64,000 nucleotides of DNA from Thereva unica (taxonomy: Eukaryota > Arthropoda > Insecta > Diptera > Therevidae). The position numbers and the translations under genes are program-made. Every line of letters starts with the position of its first letter. Position 1 is the first letter of the stretch. The notes below the pieces were generated by a model that made no database searches, was not told where the DNA came from, and saw nothing but the letters and a program-made list of their open reading frames with translations. The stretch spans positions 99,976,326 through 100,040,325 of the forward strand of contig OX465281.1 of assembly GCA_949987705.1 (NCBI GenBank). Direction: 5' to 3'. Positions 41,861 to 52,387 of this stretch are shown here, one piece after another.

Positions 41861-42217
41861 GATTGCTATCAACGGCTGTTTTTAAGGGTTTTTGGGGTCG
41901 ATAATTACGATTCTGATATCAGAATTGGAAAATTCGAAGGTTCGGATCCAATATGGCAACGATATATGTGAAATTATGAATTTGAATACATACTAAGTAT
42001 ATAAGGTTTTTTGACGTGACTAATTTAGATTCTTATATCATATTTATAAATTCAAAATGGCGGATTTGATAAAAATTTGTCATTTTTGTTCATCTGAAGA
42101 AGTATACAAGGTTTATTAGTATTGCCTATAAGGATTTGTTACTACAGTTATAAGAAGCATTAAATATATTATGCAACAAATATTCATTTTTTACATTTTC
42201 CTTCTTATTGTTTAATT

Positions 42218-42727
42218 TTAGTCGGATGCAGAATTGTCTTCTGAATTATCACAATAATTATCTGATTCTACATTTACAAAGTTACTCGCATTCGCAAAAC
42301 ATTCATGCAGCAAAAGTTGAATTGCTTCAAATGACAAACTATCACTTTTTTTTTGGGGTTCAGTTCGTAAACTTATTATCAAAGGATCTGACGAAACAAG
42401 CAACCAATGAAAAACGTCTTCCATATTTTTTTCTCGTGAACATTTGCGAGATAATCCATCTCGATATTTTTTTATATCCTTATTCCTGGACTCTTGTGAC
42501 TCTTCAGAGAAGAGACCAATCGGCAATGGAGCCCATTCTACAATCAAGGGTCCACGAATAAGGACTTCGTGAATTGATGTAGGCATACAATACCATGAAT
42601 ATTTTGTCACTAACAGTCTAGCTGTTTCTAAACAATAGTTTTTAAACATTTCTACTTTCACAGCATACCCACTTGAAAGAACTTGAAGGATGATGTGAGC
42701 TCTATGTATCAAGTCATTTTGCTCCAT
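42218..42727 (-). pseudogene. TE-linked uncharacterised protein, C-terminal part
   Basis: A 169-codon minus-strand frame: HRAHIILQVLSSGYAVKVEM, WYCMPTSIHEVLIRGPLIVE, APLPIGLFSEESQESRNKDI, RKCSREKNMEDVFHWLLVSS and DPLIISLR, with an acidic tail. From memory, the pattern H-x-LI-G, LPIG-LSEE--E-RNK, RK-SR, D-----L--SDP is common in multi-copy arthropod proteins linked to transposons, but I do not know the function. Upstream (42728-42840) more sequence may belong to it in other frames, where a LINE then interrupts. Confidence 0.55.
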
Positions 42728-42834
42728 TTTGTTTTCATTGTTTGAAGTAGCAGCCTCAATTTTTCTGTTCCATCTTGATCAATTTCAAAATCTTCTCCAG
42801 CTTCTTCAGTCAACTTATTTTGTACAATTAATAG

Positions 42835-44541
42835 TTGCTGATTAATAGTATTTCTGCTCCCTCTAAATTTGATGCGAATGTACTGAACACCTATTTTTCC
42901 TCTGTATTTATGCCCAAACGGGCTAGTTTTGATATAAGCGAGGTTTTTAATGAAGTACGGCCTAATGCTTTTTCTTTTAGGAATATTGATGGAGGTGAGG
43001 TAATGAGAGCAATTTACTCCATCTCATCTAATCCTGTTGGTCTTGATAAAGTCGAAATTCGTTTTCTTAAACTTATTGCCCCTTCGTGCGTTGCTGTTAT
43101 CAGCCACGTTTTCAATTCGTGCATTACGTGCTCGTGTTTTCCTCATAATTGGAAAATATCAAAAATTATACCGATTCCTAAAGTGAAAGCGCCCTCTAAA
43201 GTCGAAGACTTTAGACCGATTAGCATTTTATCGTGCTTTTCTAAAGTACTTGAAAAGCTGATGTGTGAGCAAATGTTGTCTTACATAAGTGCAGCGAATC
43301 TTCTATCTACAGTACAATCTGGCTTTCGTCCAAACCACAGCTGTACAATGGCATTAGTAAAGGTAATTGATGACATTCGCATAGCACTTGATACTAACAA
43401 TATCACAATTCTGTCGCTTTTTGACTTTTCCAAGGCTTTTGATACAGTGGACCATGAACTGCTATGCAAGAAACTTTTCGATTACTTCGGTTTTCATCAT
43501 ACTGCAGTTAGGTTTCTTTTTAGTTACCTCACTGATCGTCAGCAAATTGTCCAAACAAATGGCAACTCGTCAGAACTAGTCAATGTCACTAGCGGTGTGC
43601 CTCAGGGTTCTATTCTTGGACCACTATTATTTTCTTTATTTATAAATGATATTGTAAGTCACGTTCGCTTTGCTAACGTTCATATGTATGCTGATGATGT
43701 GCAGCTTTATTGCACAAGCCCCAGGGATGCCATTGATGATTGCGTTGCAAAAATCAATGGTGACTTGGACAGGTTAGACAAATGGGCAAAAGAGAATAGG
43801 CTTAAACTAAATCCTGATAAATCTAAAAGTATTGTCATTTATAAAAGAGTGTTAAATGTGGCGATTTTTCCGAAGATTCACATTAATGGCGTGACGATTC
43901 CATATGTTGATAGAGTTAGGTATCTTGGTGTGGTTCTAAATCAAACTCTGTCGTGGAATGACTAAATCTTTGATATAGCTTCCAAAATCTATTGTGGTTT
44001 ACGAACTCTGTGGCACTCTTCGTCTTATGTGCCGCTCCTGACAAAACTAAAGGTAGCTAAATCATTACTTATGCCTCTTATTCAATATGGTATTCCGATT
44101 TTTGGCCGTTTGGATTATGCCTCTATGCGTATATTATCAAAGGCTTTTAACTCTATTGTCCGTTATGTTTATGGACTGAGGAAGTTCGATCATATTTCTT
44201 CATTTACTCGGAAATTTTTAGGGTTTTCGATTTTGTCTTATCTCGAATATAATATGATAATTTTTATGCACCGAATTATTTTTTCTGATTACCCTACCTA
44301 TCTCAAAACTAAAATTACGTTCTCGACTTCCAATAGGACTCTTAATTTAAATATGCCTAGACATAATTGCCAAGTTAGTTCACGATTGTGTTTTATCCAT
44401 GGTGTTACGTTATGGAATGCACTACCAACTGATCTAAAGAGAGAAGGTCGTATCAGTAGATTTAAGTCTCAACTGTTGTCCTATATCATTTACAAAGTTA
44501 TAGAAAGAATATACATTTACCGGAAAGATGAGCCTAATTAG
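42835..44541 (+). pseudogene. LINE reverse transcriptase, nearly intact (Jockey/CR1-like)
   Basis: About 568 codons with a single in-frame TAA at 43963-43965. The parts before and after the stop are in one frame. Domains in order: RT N-terminus (GLDKVEIRFLKLIAP, NWKISKIIPIPKVK, FRPISILSCFSKVLEKLM), palm A (LFDFSKAFDTVDH), SSGVPQGSILGPLLF-like GVPQGSILGPLLFSLFIND, catalytic MYADDVQLY, and the thumb (LKLNPDKSKSIVIY, VRYLGVVLNQTLSWND). After the stop it continues to a C-terminal region ending in a W-ALP-DL-x-F-x-L pattern (LWNALPTDLKREG). The endonuclease domain is missing (5' truncation). An A-rich run at about 44590 marks the 3' end. Confidence 0.85.
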
Positions 44542-44599
44542 GTTGCTATACGATAATTAGTATAGAAGTTATTCAAATTTGAGTAAATTTAAAAAAAAA

Positions 44600-45501
44600 C
44601 ATTTTCTTCTTTCGTAAACACCCTGTATCTTAGTGGATAGTGGAGATATCCGCCCTCTGTAGAACAATTTTTTCTCCAAATACATCCAGGAATCACCCCT
44701 GATAATTTTAGACAAGTAGTCCAACAGAGAATTTATGGAACGTCTGATGACCTATACAAGTTGCGAATTAGGGGATGTGAATATTTTAAATCTTTAAAAT
44801 GGCGATATCTCATGAACGGCACTTCGTACGAAAAAATGTATAATATCATTTTTTGTAGATAATCGCTTAATCTACAAACTTCGTAAACACTGTTTTATGA
44901 TAAGACTTACTGTATAAGAGATATTAGTAAAAAACTGATTTTCCTGTTTTTAGGGGGTTGTTTTTGGGGGTAGCATACAACCAATTTTCCGAAACTTTTT
45001 TTTAACATATTCTACTCACTAAAAACTATTATTTACAAAACAAATTGGAGAGTTAACATTTTGTTGGAGGGTTTCATTAACATTTTTCCCTCACGACTGG
45101 ACTAATAGTTTTCAGTATGCGTACACTAAAGAAATTGTTCTTCTTTTGTACACTTTTTTTTTAAATAAATAAAAAATAAATAAAATAAAAAAAGGCAAAA
45201 TTAAATTTTTTGGCAGAAAATTAAAAAGATCTAGTCGAGTCCATTCGACGTAATCATGACTTCTTCCTGCATAAAAAATCGAAAGCATACAATGTGCACT
45301 TTCCAAGTTCTATAATACAAGTAAAAATGTTTTTTAATTGTTTGCACAAATTAAAATTGTAAATTTAATATCGTATTTGAAATCAGAAACCCAGAAAATC
45401 ATGAAAAGCATGTTCATGACAAAGAGGGCTATGTAGCTATGACTAACATTTCGCCATAAATGGATGGATTGTATCAAAAGTTGCAGGAAGTTGCAGAAAC
45501 A
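44600..45501. other. Non-coding stretch before the Harbinger element
   Basis: Contains ACACCCTGTATCTTA at 44617, which looks like a Tc1/mariner-type end without a partner, and sequence resembling the 40-41 kb foldback. A/T-rich poly-A/T runs at 45150-45230. Nothing else recognised. Confidence 0.4.
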
Positions 45502-45674
45502 GGGTGCGTTCATAAACGCATTTGTAATGCTTTGCATCCCTGCATCTAGTCCAAAAAGGCATTGGTAATGCAGGTCACTAGTCCAGAAACGTAATAGATC
45601 CAAATTTATGCGCATAAGCGCAGTTGTAAAAGTGTTCATGCTTTATCCGTCCATGTTTTGAGAGTTCGCATATT

Positions 45675-46319
45675 ATGGCTGAGCAAAGCGTCGATATTGA
45701 AAAGTAAGTATTATAATGTTCGTTTTTTAATTAATAATACAATTTATCGGTTTGTAGAGAACAGAGCCCGTGGACTTTCAATCAAATAAAATTATTAATT
45801 ACAAAACGATTTAAATATGAAGCGGAATTTAATTCCGGCAAGCGTAAGAAAACTTCTTTGTGGACCTTAGTCCTTGCCGAAATTCGTAATGTAGACGAAG
45901 AATTCTATTTTTCGAGAGAAGACATCCACCGAAAATTTAATAATTTGCTCATAACTTATAAGCGAATAAAACGGAGGAATCGGGAAACCGGTAGAGGCTC
46001 AACAAAGTGGGAATTTTATGAAATGTTCGATGAGATGTATGGCTCGAAACATTTCATCAATCCTCCAAAAGACATTCAGGGATCATCCCTAGATTCTGTA
46101 GAACCAGAAATGTCTGAGGAGGATGAAGTTCCATCCGCACCATCAAAAAATTCACCTAAAAGGAAACCTCAGAGGTCCACTTCGGATGTTTTAGAATTTT
46201 TGAAGACGCAAGAAGAAGCAGAAGATCGACGACATCAGGAGCACTTGAAGTTAGACTCCGATAAAATGAAACTTTTAATCAATATCAAAGAACTATTAGA
46301 ACGAATTTTGGAACAGTGA
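45675..46319 (+). CDS. Myb/SANT-like DNA-binding protein of the Harbinger element (196 aa, 2 exons)
   Basis: Exon 1 is 45675-45703 (MAEQSVDIE plus two bases) and ends at GTAAGTATT. Exon 2 is 45758-46319 after TTTGTAG. The join restores frame (K, then EQSPWTFNQIKLLITKRFKY). Residues about 10-100 form a trihelical Myb/SANT-like fold with the usual tryptophans (SPWTF, SLWTLVLAEI, TKWEFYEMFDEMYG) and basic LLITYKRIKRRNRETG. An acidic stretch follows (SEEDE), then a basic one, then a charged C-terminal helix (LKLDSDKMKLLINIKELLER) that could mediate oligomerisation. In Harbinger elements such proteins bind the element ends and bring the transposase into the nucleus. The 54-bp intron is short but typical for insects. 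A poly-A signal-like AATAAA lies at 46496. Confidence 0.85.
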
Positions 46320-46792
46320 AGCATGAAATGTAGTTCACCGATAGGGAGAGACGAGACGTTATTTGATGTGGAGAATAGTTTTGATGAATTTTTAATATTT
46401 TTGTTAACTTTTTAATATTTTTGTTGTTGAATTTTTAATATTTTTTGTTTGTTAGTTTTGTGTTTCTTTTAGTTCTCTATGATAAATTTTTAACGAAATA
46501 AAAATATTTTAATTTGTTATATACTACTGTTTTATTCTTGGATCAAATTATTTATCGAGGTTGAAGATTGCAATATACCTATATTGAAGCCATTACTGAA
46601 TTTAGCAAGTTGCTGCAGAAACTAAATTGTTCATCGCAGTTTATTACTTTGACTTTGTTGGTGGTTTTACTTTTTAACAAAGAAATCATCTAGAGAAATT
46701 TTTATGACTGCAAGTCCCTCGTTTTTACAGATAATTCAGATTTGAAAAAAAAACAAGTATATATGCTTAAAAAAGTGAATATTTATTTTCTA

Positions 46793-48069
46793 CTAACCAG
46801 ACAACAAGTTGGCAATATTGTCCCTTTTAATTTTTGCGTCCTCTGATGTATTAGTATTATAATCTAATGTCTCAAAACTATCATTTTCTGAAGTTACATT
46901 ATTACTCTCACAATCAAGATGTAATCCTTCGCACTTTATAATGAAATTGTGAAAAGCTACACATGTAAGTACAAAATATTTAGCCTGATTTAAATTCTGA
47001 ATGTCTAAATACTTCAATATGCGAAATTTACTTTTAAGTATACCAAACGCTTGCTCTATGGATACCCTCGTCTTACTATGGCATGTGTTAAATTTTTTTT
47101 CTTTTTCATTTAAATAACCGTGGTCCCTATAAGGAACCATCAAGTACGGGGCCAAAGGATAAGCTGAATCCCCAAGCAAGTGTGCGCCTCCTGGAAGTCC
47201 AATTAAATTTTTAGCTAATGCTTTGCCTAAATTGCTCATGCGCCAAACAGCAGCATCATGTGCTCGTCCAGGTATTCCAAAAAATACGTCAGTAAATATA
47301 CAGTTTGCATCACATACGGCCTATAAATTTAAATTAAAAGTAACACTGATCACGGTTTGTATCATTCGAAAATACCCATACCTGCAAAAGAAAAGAGTGA
47401 AATCCTTTCCTGTTGTAATAACTTTCAACATTTCGTGACGGAGCGGGAATTGGGATATGGGTCCCATCTACGCAACCCACTACAAATGGGAAAGGATTTT
47501 TCGTTAAATGTTGAAATTCCTCAATGATGGTAACATAATCAGACGAAGAAGGCCATTTAATAAATTGCTTTCGCATTTTATATACTATACTTGTGATTTT
47601 AATGACACAATTATACGCGGTACCTCTTCCAATACCGAAACGGTCAGCGACGTCCCTATAGCTACATTGATTCGATAATTTCCATATTGTTACGTATAAT
47701 CCTTCTCTTAAACTTATTGGTGGCCTTCCTGTCCAAGCATTTTTCCACGACGGCATTAATTTCAAGATTAATTTCTACAAACAAAATAATAATAATTATT
47801 TGATCTTATAACAAAATTTTCTAAATTCGTACCTCAAAAGTTGCTTTTTCCATTCGAAAATGTCCTTTAAAAACATCATTAGGATATGTTTCTATTATTT
47901 TAAAAAAGCCTCTGCTTTTTGGAATATTTCTCCGCCGGTTACTGGATTGGAAAAGTATAACTTTTTTCAATATTTTCTTTTTATTGCTTTTACGTCGAAC
48001 ATGACATTCCTCTATTAAGGTATTTAATAAGAAACCAAATAAAAATTTTTTGTTCACGTTACTAATCAT
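46793..48069 (-). CDS. PIF/Harbinger (HARBI1-like) DDE transposase, 3 exons, 385 aa
   Basis: Exons on the minus strand are 48069-47833, 47774-47382 and 47320-46793. The introns (47775-47832, 58 bp; 47321-47381, 61 bp) have GT-AG edges and keep phase 0. I chose the ATG at 48069; an in-frame TTG lies 18 bp upstream. In order: a basic N-terminal region, a helix-turn-helix-like stretch (CSYRDVADRFGIGRGTAYNC), catalytic Asp 1 in VVGCVDGTHIPIP, Asp 2 in HLLGDSAYPL, and Glu in RVSIEQAFGILKSKFRIL, then FHNFIIKCEG and an acidic tail. Its length is typical for HARBI1-type nucleases (about 350-400 aa). No stop or shift is seen, so it may still be active together with the Myb-like partner. Mapping reads across both introns would settle the gene model. 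Confidence 0.9.
47321..47381 (-). other. Intron 2 of the Harbinger transposase
   Basis: GTATGGGT at the donor and TTTATAG at the acceptor, length 61 bp. It lies between FHSFLLQ and AVCDANC. Reading through it meets a stop after DQCYF. Confidence 0.8.
47775..47832 (-). other. Intron 1 of the Harbinger transposase
   Basis: GTACGAAT at the donor and TTTGTAG at the acceptor, length 58 bp. It joins EKATFE to KLILKLMPSW. Reading through it meets a stop two codons on. Confidence 0.8.
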
Positions 48070-48659
48070 TGTAATATTTTTTCTCAAATTAATTCTTTAA
48101 GTGCTGCGAAGCTGTCCATAAACGCATCTGCAATCCTTTGGCAGTTCATGCTTTTTTATGTTTACATGCAGTGCTGCCACTGCACATATGCATAAATGCT
48201 TTTATGCTTTGACGTTTATGAACGCACCCACAACTTCCGAATTCTAATATCAGAAGGTTTAAATGAAATATGTGTGAAATATGAAGGCATACATCGGCTT
48301 ACATTTTTTTGTAGGGCCGGTTTTCAAAATTTTTGAAAAGAAAAATGAGTAATTGGAGCATCAACATTGAACCAACAATAACAGCAACATTTTTCTATTA
48401 ATATACATAATTATTGAGTATTTACCTTCGCAATGATCCTCCATTTCACATATTTCCACAACACCACTACTTAATGTTAAATTAATGTTAACGCAAATTA
48501 AATTTTTAGGCGCTTAAATGAGCGTTTACCGTTAAACGTTCTGAACGAAAGTTTCACGCAACAATAAGACCAAAATAAAAACATTCGGCAACAATGGGAC
48601 GCTTAAAAATATGCGGTAGTGTCAGCTCTACAAAAATATTATAAACACAACATGAAATT

Positions 48660-51270
48660 CAAACCTTCAAAATATTGACTTTTGGCCAGCTTTTTTTGAA
48701 AATCGACCAGTGTGCAACGCTTCAACTGAGTTGGTACTTCAACTGTCAATTCGATATTTTATAGACAATTTGAAAGTTAAATGAAATTGTAGAAAACCCG
48801 CGATTAAGTTTTCTAACAATAAAAAAAATGAATAACGATGATTTTTTATATTAATTATACATTTTTTAATTATTAATATAAATATTTATAAGTTTTTAAA
48901 ATATAAATTAAATTCTAAAAATATAAAATATGAACATAATTTAATATTATGTGAACTTTCATAATTTAAATTAAATATGATGCAAAACAATGAAAATATA
49001 AACTTACAAAAAATATATATTCTTCGTATTCAGGCTTAATTCATTCAAGTAGTTTGCCAAACTGGATGAACATATAGCGCGACTAGTTGCCCAAACTCTA
49101 GGCCCCGCCCCCATAAAATTAAAAGATTTTGATTTATCCCAACTGAAACCCCAACTGTAAAATCAGTTTGCCAACTGCCCCACACACGCTACGATTCAGT
49201 GCCAACACAACCCAGTTTGGGCAACTAGTTGGCCTGTGGATGGGGGCGGGGCCTAGAGTTTGGGCAACTAGTCGCACTGTGTGTATTGCAATTTGGCAAA
49301 CTACTTGAATGATTTAAGTCTGAATTCGAAGAATATATTTTTTGCAAGTTTATATTTTCATTGTTTTGCATTATATTTAATTTAAATTATGAAAGTTCGC
49401 ATAATATTAAATTATTTTCATAATTTATATTTTTAGAATTTAATTTATATTTTAAAAACATATATTTTAAATATTTATATGATTAATTAAAAATTGTATA
49501 ATAAAATAAAATTCATCGTTATTCATTCTTTATTATTATAAAACTTAATAGCGGGTTTTCTACAGTTTCATTTAATTTTCAAATCTCCTATAAAATATCG
49601 AATTGACAGTTGAAGTACCAACTCATGGGGCCCATCCACAGGCCAACTGGTTGCCCAAACTGAGTTGTGTTGGCAGTGAATCGCAGCGTGTATGGGCCAG
49701 TTGGCAAACTGATTTGACAGTTGGGGTTGCAGTTGGGATAAATCAAAATCTTTTAATTTTATGGGGGCGGGGCCTAGAGTTTGGGCAACTAGTCGCGCTG
49801 TGTATGTTGCAGTTTGGCAAACTACTTGCATTAATTAAGCCTGAATTCGAAAATTATATTTTTTTATTATGAAAGTTCACATAATATTAAATTATTTTCA
49901 TAATTTATATGTTTAGGATTTAATTTATATTTTAAAAACATACAAATATTTATATTAATAATTAAAAAATTTATAATTAACATAAAAAATCATTACTACC
50001 CATTTTTTATAATCATAAAACTTCATCGCAGGTTTTCTACAATTTTATTTAACGTTCAAATTGCCTATAAAATACTGAATTGACAGTTGAAGTATCAACT
50101 CAGTTGAAGCGTTTGTGGCAAAACACCAACTCTTTGCACAACTCAGTTTGGGCAACCAGTTGGCCTGTGGATTGGCCCCATAAATCGTAATTATGGTACC
50201 ACTGAAAACGATTTAACTTCAAATCGTAATGGGGCCCATCCACGGGCCAACCAGTTGCCCAAACTGCGTTGTGTTGGCACTGAATCGCAGCGTGTGTGGG
50301 GCAGTTGGTAAACTGATTTGACAGTTGGGGTTTCAGTTGGGATAAATCAAAATCTTTTAATTTTATGGGGGCGGGGCTTAGAATTTGGGCAACTAGTCGC
50401 ACTGTGTGTGCTGCAGTTTGGCAAACTACTTGAATAAATTAGCCTGAATTCGAAGAATTTTTTTTTGCAAGTTGATATTTTCATTGATATTTTTAATTTA
50501 AATTATGAAAGTCCACATAATATTTAATTATTTTCATAATTTATATTTATAGAATTTAGATTATATTTTAAAAACATATCAATATGCATATTAATAATTA
50601 AAAAAATTATAATTATTATAAAAAATCATCGTTATTCATGTTTTATTATCATAAACCCATACCCATTATGATGCCCATCCACAGGCCAACTTGTTGCCCA
50701 AACTTAGTTGTGTAAAGAGTTGGTGTTTCGCAACAAACGCTTCAACTGAGTTGATACTTCAACTATCAATTCGATATTTTATAAGCAACTTCAAAGTTAA
50801 TTGAAATTGTAGAAAACCTGTGATTAAGTATTATTATTATAAAAAATGGGTAGTAATGATTTTTTATGTTAATTATAAATTTTTTAATTATTAATATAAA
50901 TATTTGTATGTTTTTAAAATATAAATTAAATCCTAAACATATAAATTATGAAAATAATTTAATATTATGTGAACTTTCATAATTTAAATTAAAAATTATG
51001 CAATACAATGAAAATATAAACTTGCAAAAAAATAAAATTTTCGAATTCAGGCTTAATTAATGCAAGTAGTTTGCCAAACTGCAACATACACAGCGCGACT
51101 AGTTGCCCAAACTCTAGGCCCCGCCCCCATAAAATTAAAAGATTTTGATTTATCCCAACTGCAACCCCAACTGTCAAATCAGTTTGCCAACTGCCCCATA
51201 CACGCTTCGATTCAGTGCCAACACAACTCAGTTTGGGCAACCAGTTGGCCTGTGGATGGGCCCCATAACA
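48660..51270. repeat. Nest of inverted MITE copies
   Basis: Ends of the form TGGGGCCCATCCACAGG/CCAACTGGTTGCCC occur at about 49626, 50231, 50670 and, inverted, 50140-50190 and 51220-51270. Internal segments with ATGGGGGCGGGGCCTAGAG recur at about 49110 (inverted), 49245, 49763, 50366 and 51105 (inverted), with AT-rich arms such as CTTTCATAATTTAAATT. The overall pattern is four to five copies of one family inserted into or beside each other in both directions. No coding sequence. Individual limits cannot be fixed by eye. Confidence 0.7.
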
Positions 51271-51585
51271 TTTGGTGCTCCTAAATTAAAAAGCTGGTAG
51301 TTGTATAAAAAATGTGGTTATTAGCAAAAACAAAAATAAAAAATGTAAGTAAACATAGGAGATTATTATGTTTATTTATTATGATGTTTATTATTGAGTT
51401 TGGATAATTTTAAGTAGTTATTTTGTAAAACTTGCACCTAAGTATGCATTGAAAAACAAAAAGAATTTGTTTCCTTAGATTTTTATGTCCAAGTTTCAGT
51501 TGTTATTATAATTTCGTTGAATTCTTATCGGTTCATGTTTTGTTTGCAATTTTTAATTACAATTTTTCTTAATAAATATATTTGG
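51271..51585. other. AT-rich sequence, possibly LTR of the BEL/Pao-like remnant
   Basis: Lies directly upstream of a possible primer-binding site. CATTTGGTGCTCC (51268) and TATTTGGTGACGCC (51580) resemble each other. No second LTR was found. Confidence 0.3.
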
Positions 51586-52010
51586 TGACGCCGATGTGAT
51601 TGCCGTACTGAGCTTTCACATAAATAAAAAAAAAAACAGAATGGCGAGTTTGAAAACTTTAAAGACTAAGCGAGCATCGGCAAAGGGCTTGCTAACTTGC
51701 GTCAAGACCTTTCTGGACACCACGAAAAATCCTCTCATCGAAGAACTTGAATGTAGATTATCGGTATTAGAAACATGTTTTACGCAGCTAGTTGCTATCT
51801 AGGATGAGATTGATAGTCACGATAAAGCTGCAGATGCCGATAAAGGCCAATTAGGAGACATCGAAGACAACTATTACCAAGTCAAAGCCAATTTATTGTC
51901 AAGAATAGCAAAACTGGAAAAGGAGAAAGCTGTTCATTCGCAGAACACAACAAAAGAAGTAGAAAACCTCAATCAACCATTTGGTATGCCACCCGTTTAA
52001 GTTTTTTTAT
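51583..52010 (+). pseudogene. BEL/Pao-like leader and gag N-terminus
   Basis: TGGTGACGCCGATGTGATTG looks like a primer-binding site. About 60 bp downstream an ATG opens LKTLKTKRASAKGLLTCVKT and LEERLSVLE-like LECRLSVLETCFTQLVAI, then a TAG stop near 51800 and, in the same frame, DEIDSHDKAADADKGQLGDI and EDNYYQVKANLLSRIAKLEK. A basic KRASAKG start followed by a helical region with L-RL--L is how the gags of BEL/Pao-type elements begin. The rest of the element is absent. Confidence 0.55.
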
Positions 52011-52380
52011 AAGAACAAAACTCTGGTTATGAGATGGTAATCTTTTTGCACTAGTAAAATTATTCTTATAAATATTTCAACACTTTTCGTCTCATAAAAG
52101 CATTTTTATAAGAAGGGATATACTTGAAGTCTTGTAAGCACTTTCTTATAAGTGTCATAACACTTTAACGCTCATAAGGACATTTTTTTGACAGTTAAAA
52201 CCTTTGAGAGTAAAGCTTTCATAAAATAGACTCTATAAGAATAGAGGTTTTCTTGCATTCAAAATAAAAGTATAAACATTATCTCATTATGAAAATGAAA
52301 GAATTAGTAACTCTAGTAGTCTTATTATCTCATATTAATACTACTATGAGACTTAACTTAAATCTTATTAAAAGAGTTAT
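52010..52380. other. Non-coding stretch rich in CTTATAA
   Basis: CTTATAA and its complement recur at least six times in 52.0-52.4 kb together with CAACACTTT. This may be a short diverged tandem repeat. No coding sequence. Confidence 0.35.
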
Positions 52381-52387
52381 GCCAGAG

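Larger units (their letters stand above)
45502..48229. mobile_element. Autonomous PIF/Harbinger DNA transposon, apparently intact
   Basis: The 2,728-bp element has perfect 17-bp inverted ends (GGGTGCGTTCATAAACG inward from both sides). It is flanked by ACA on both sides (45499-45501 and 48230-48232), and the flanks join smoothly within a known repeat of this window. It has two convergent genes: a Myb/SANT-like DNA-binding protein on plus and a DDE transposase on minus, with a non-coding gap of about 470 bp between their ends. Both genes are open through predicted introns with GT-AG edges. PIF/Harbinger elements usually duplicate TWA; ACA is a variant. Confidence 0.9.

Noticed and set aside
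44610..44640. ACACCCTGTATCTTA as a mariner element end
   Set aside because: No inverted partner within several kb; too short to support a feature.
49100..51120. GGGGCGGGGCC motifs as promoter GC boxes
   Set aside because: Each lies at the same place within MITE copies, so they are repeat content; no gene is nearby.
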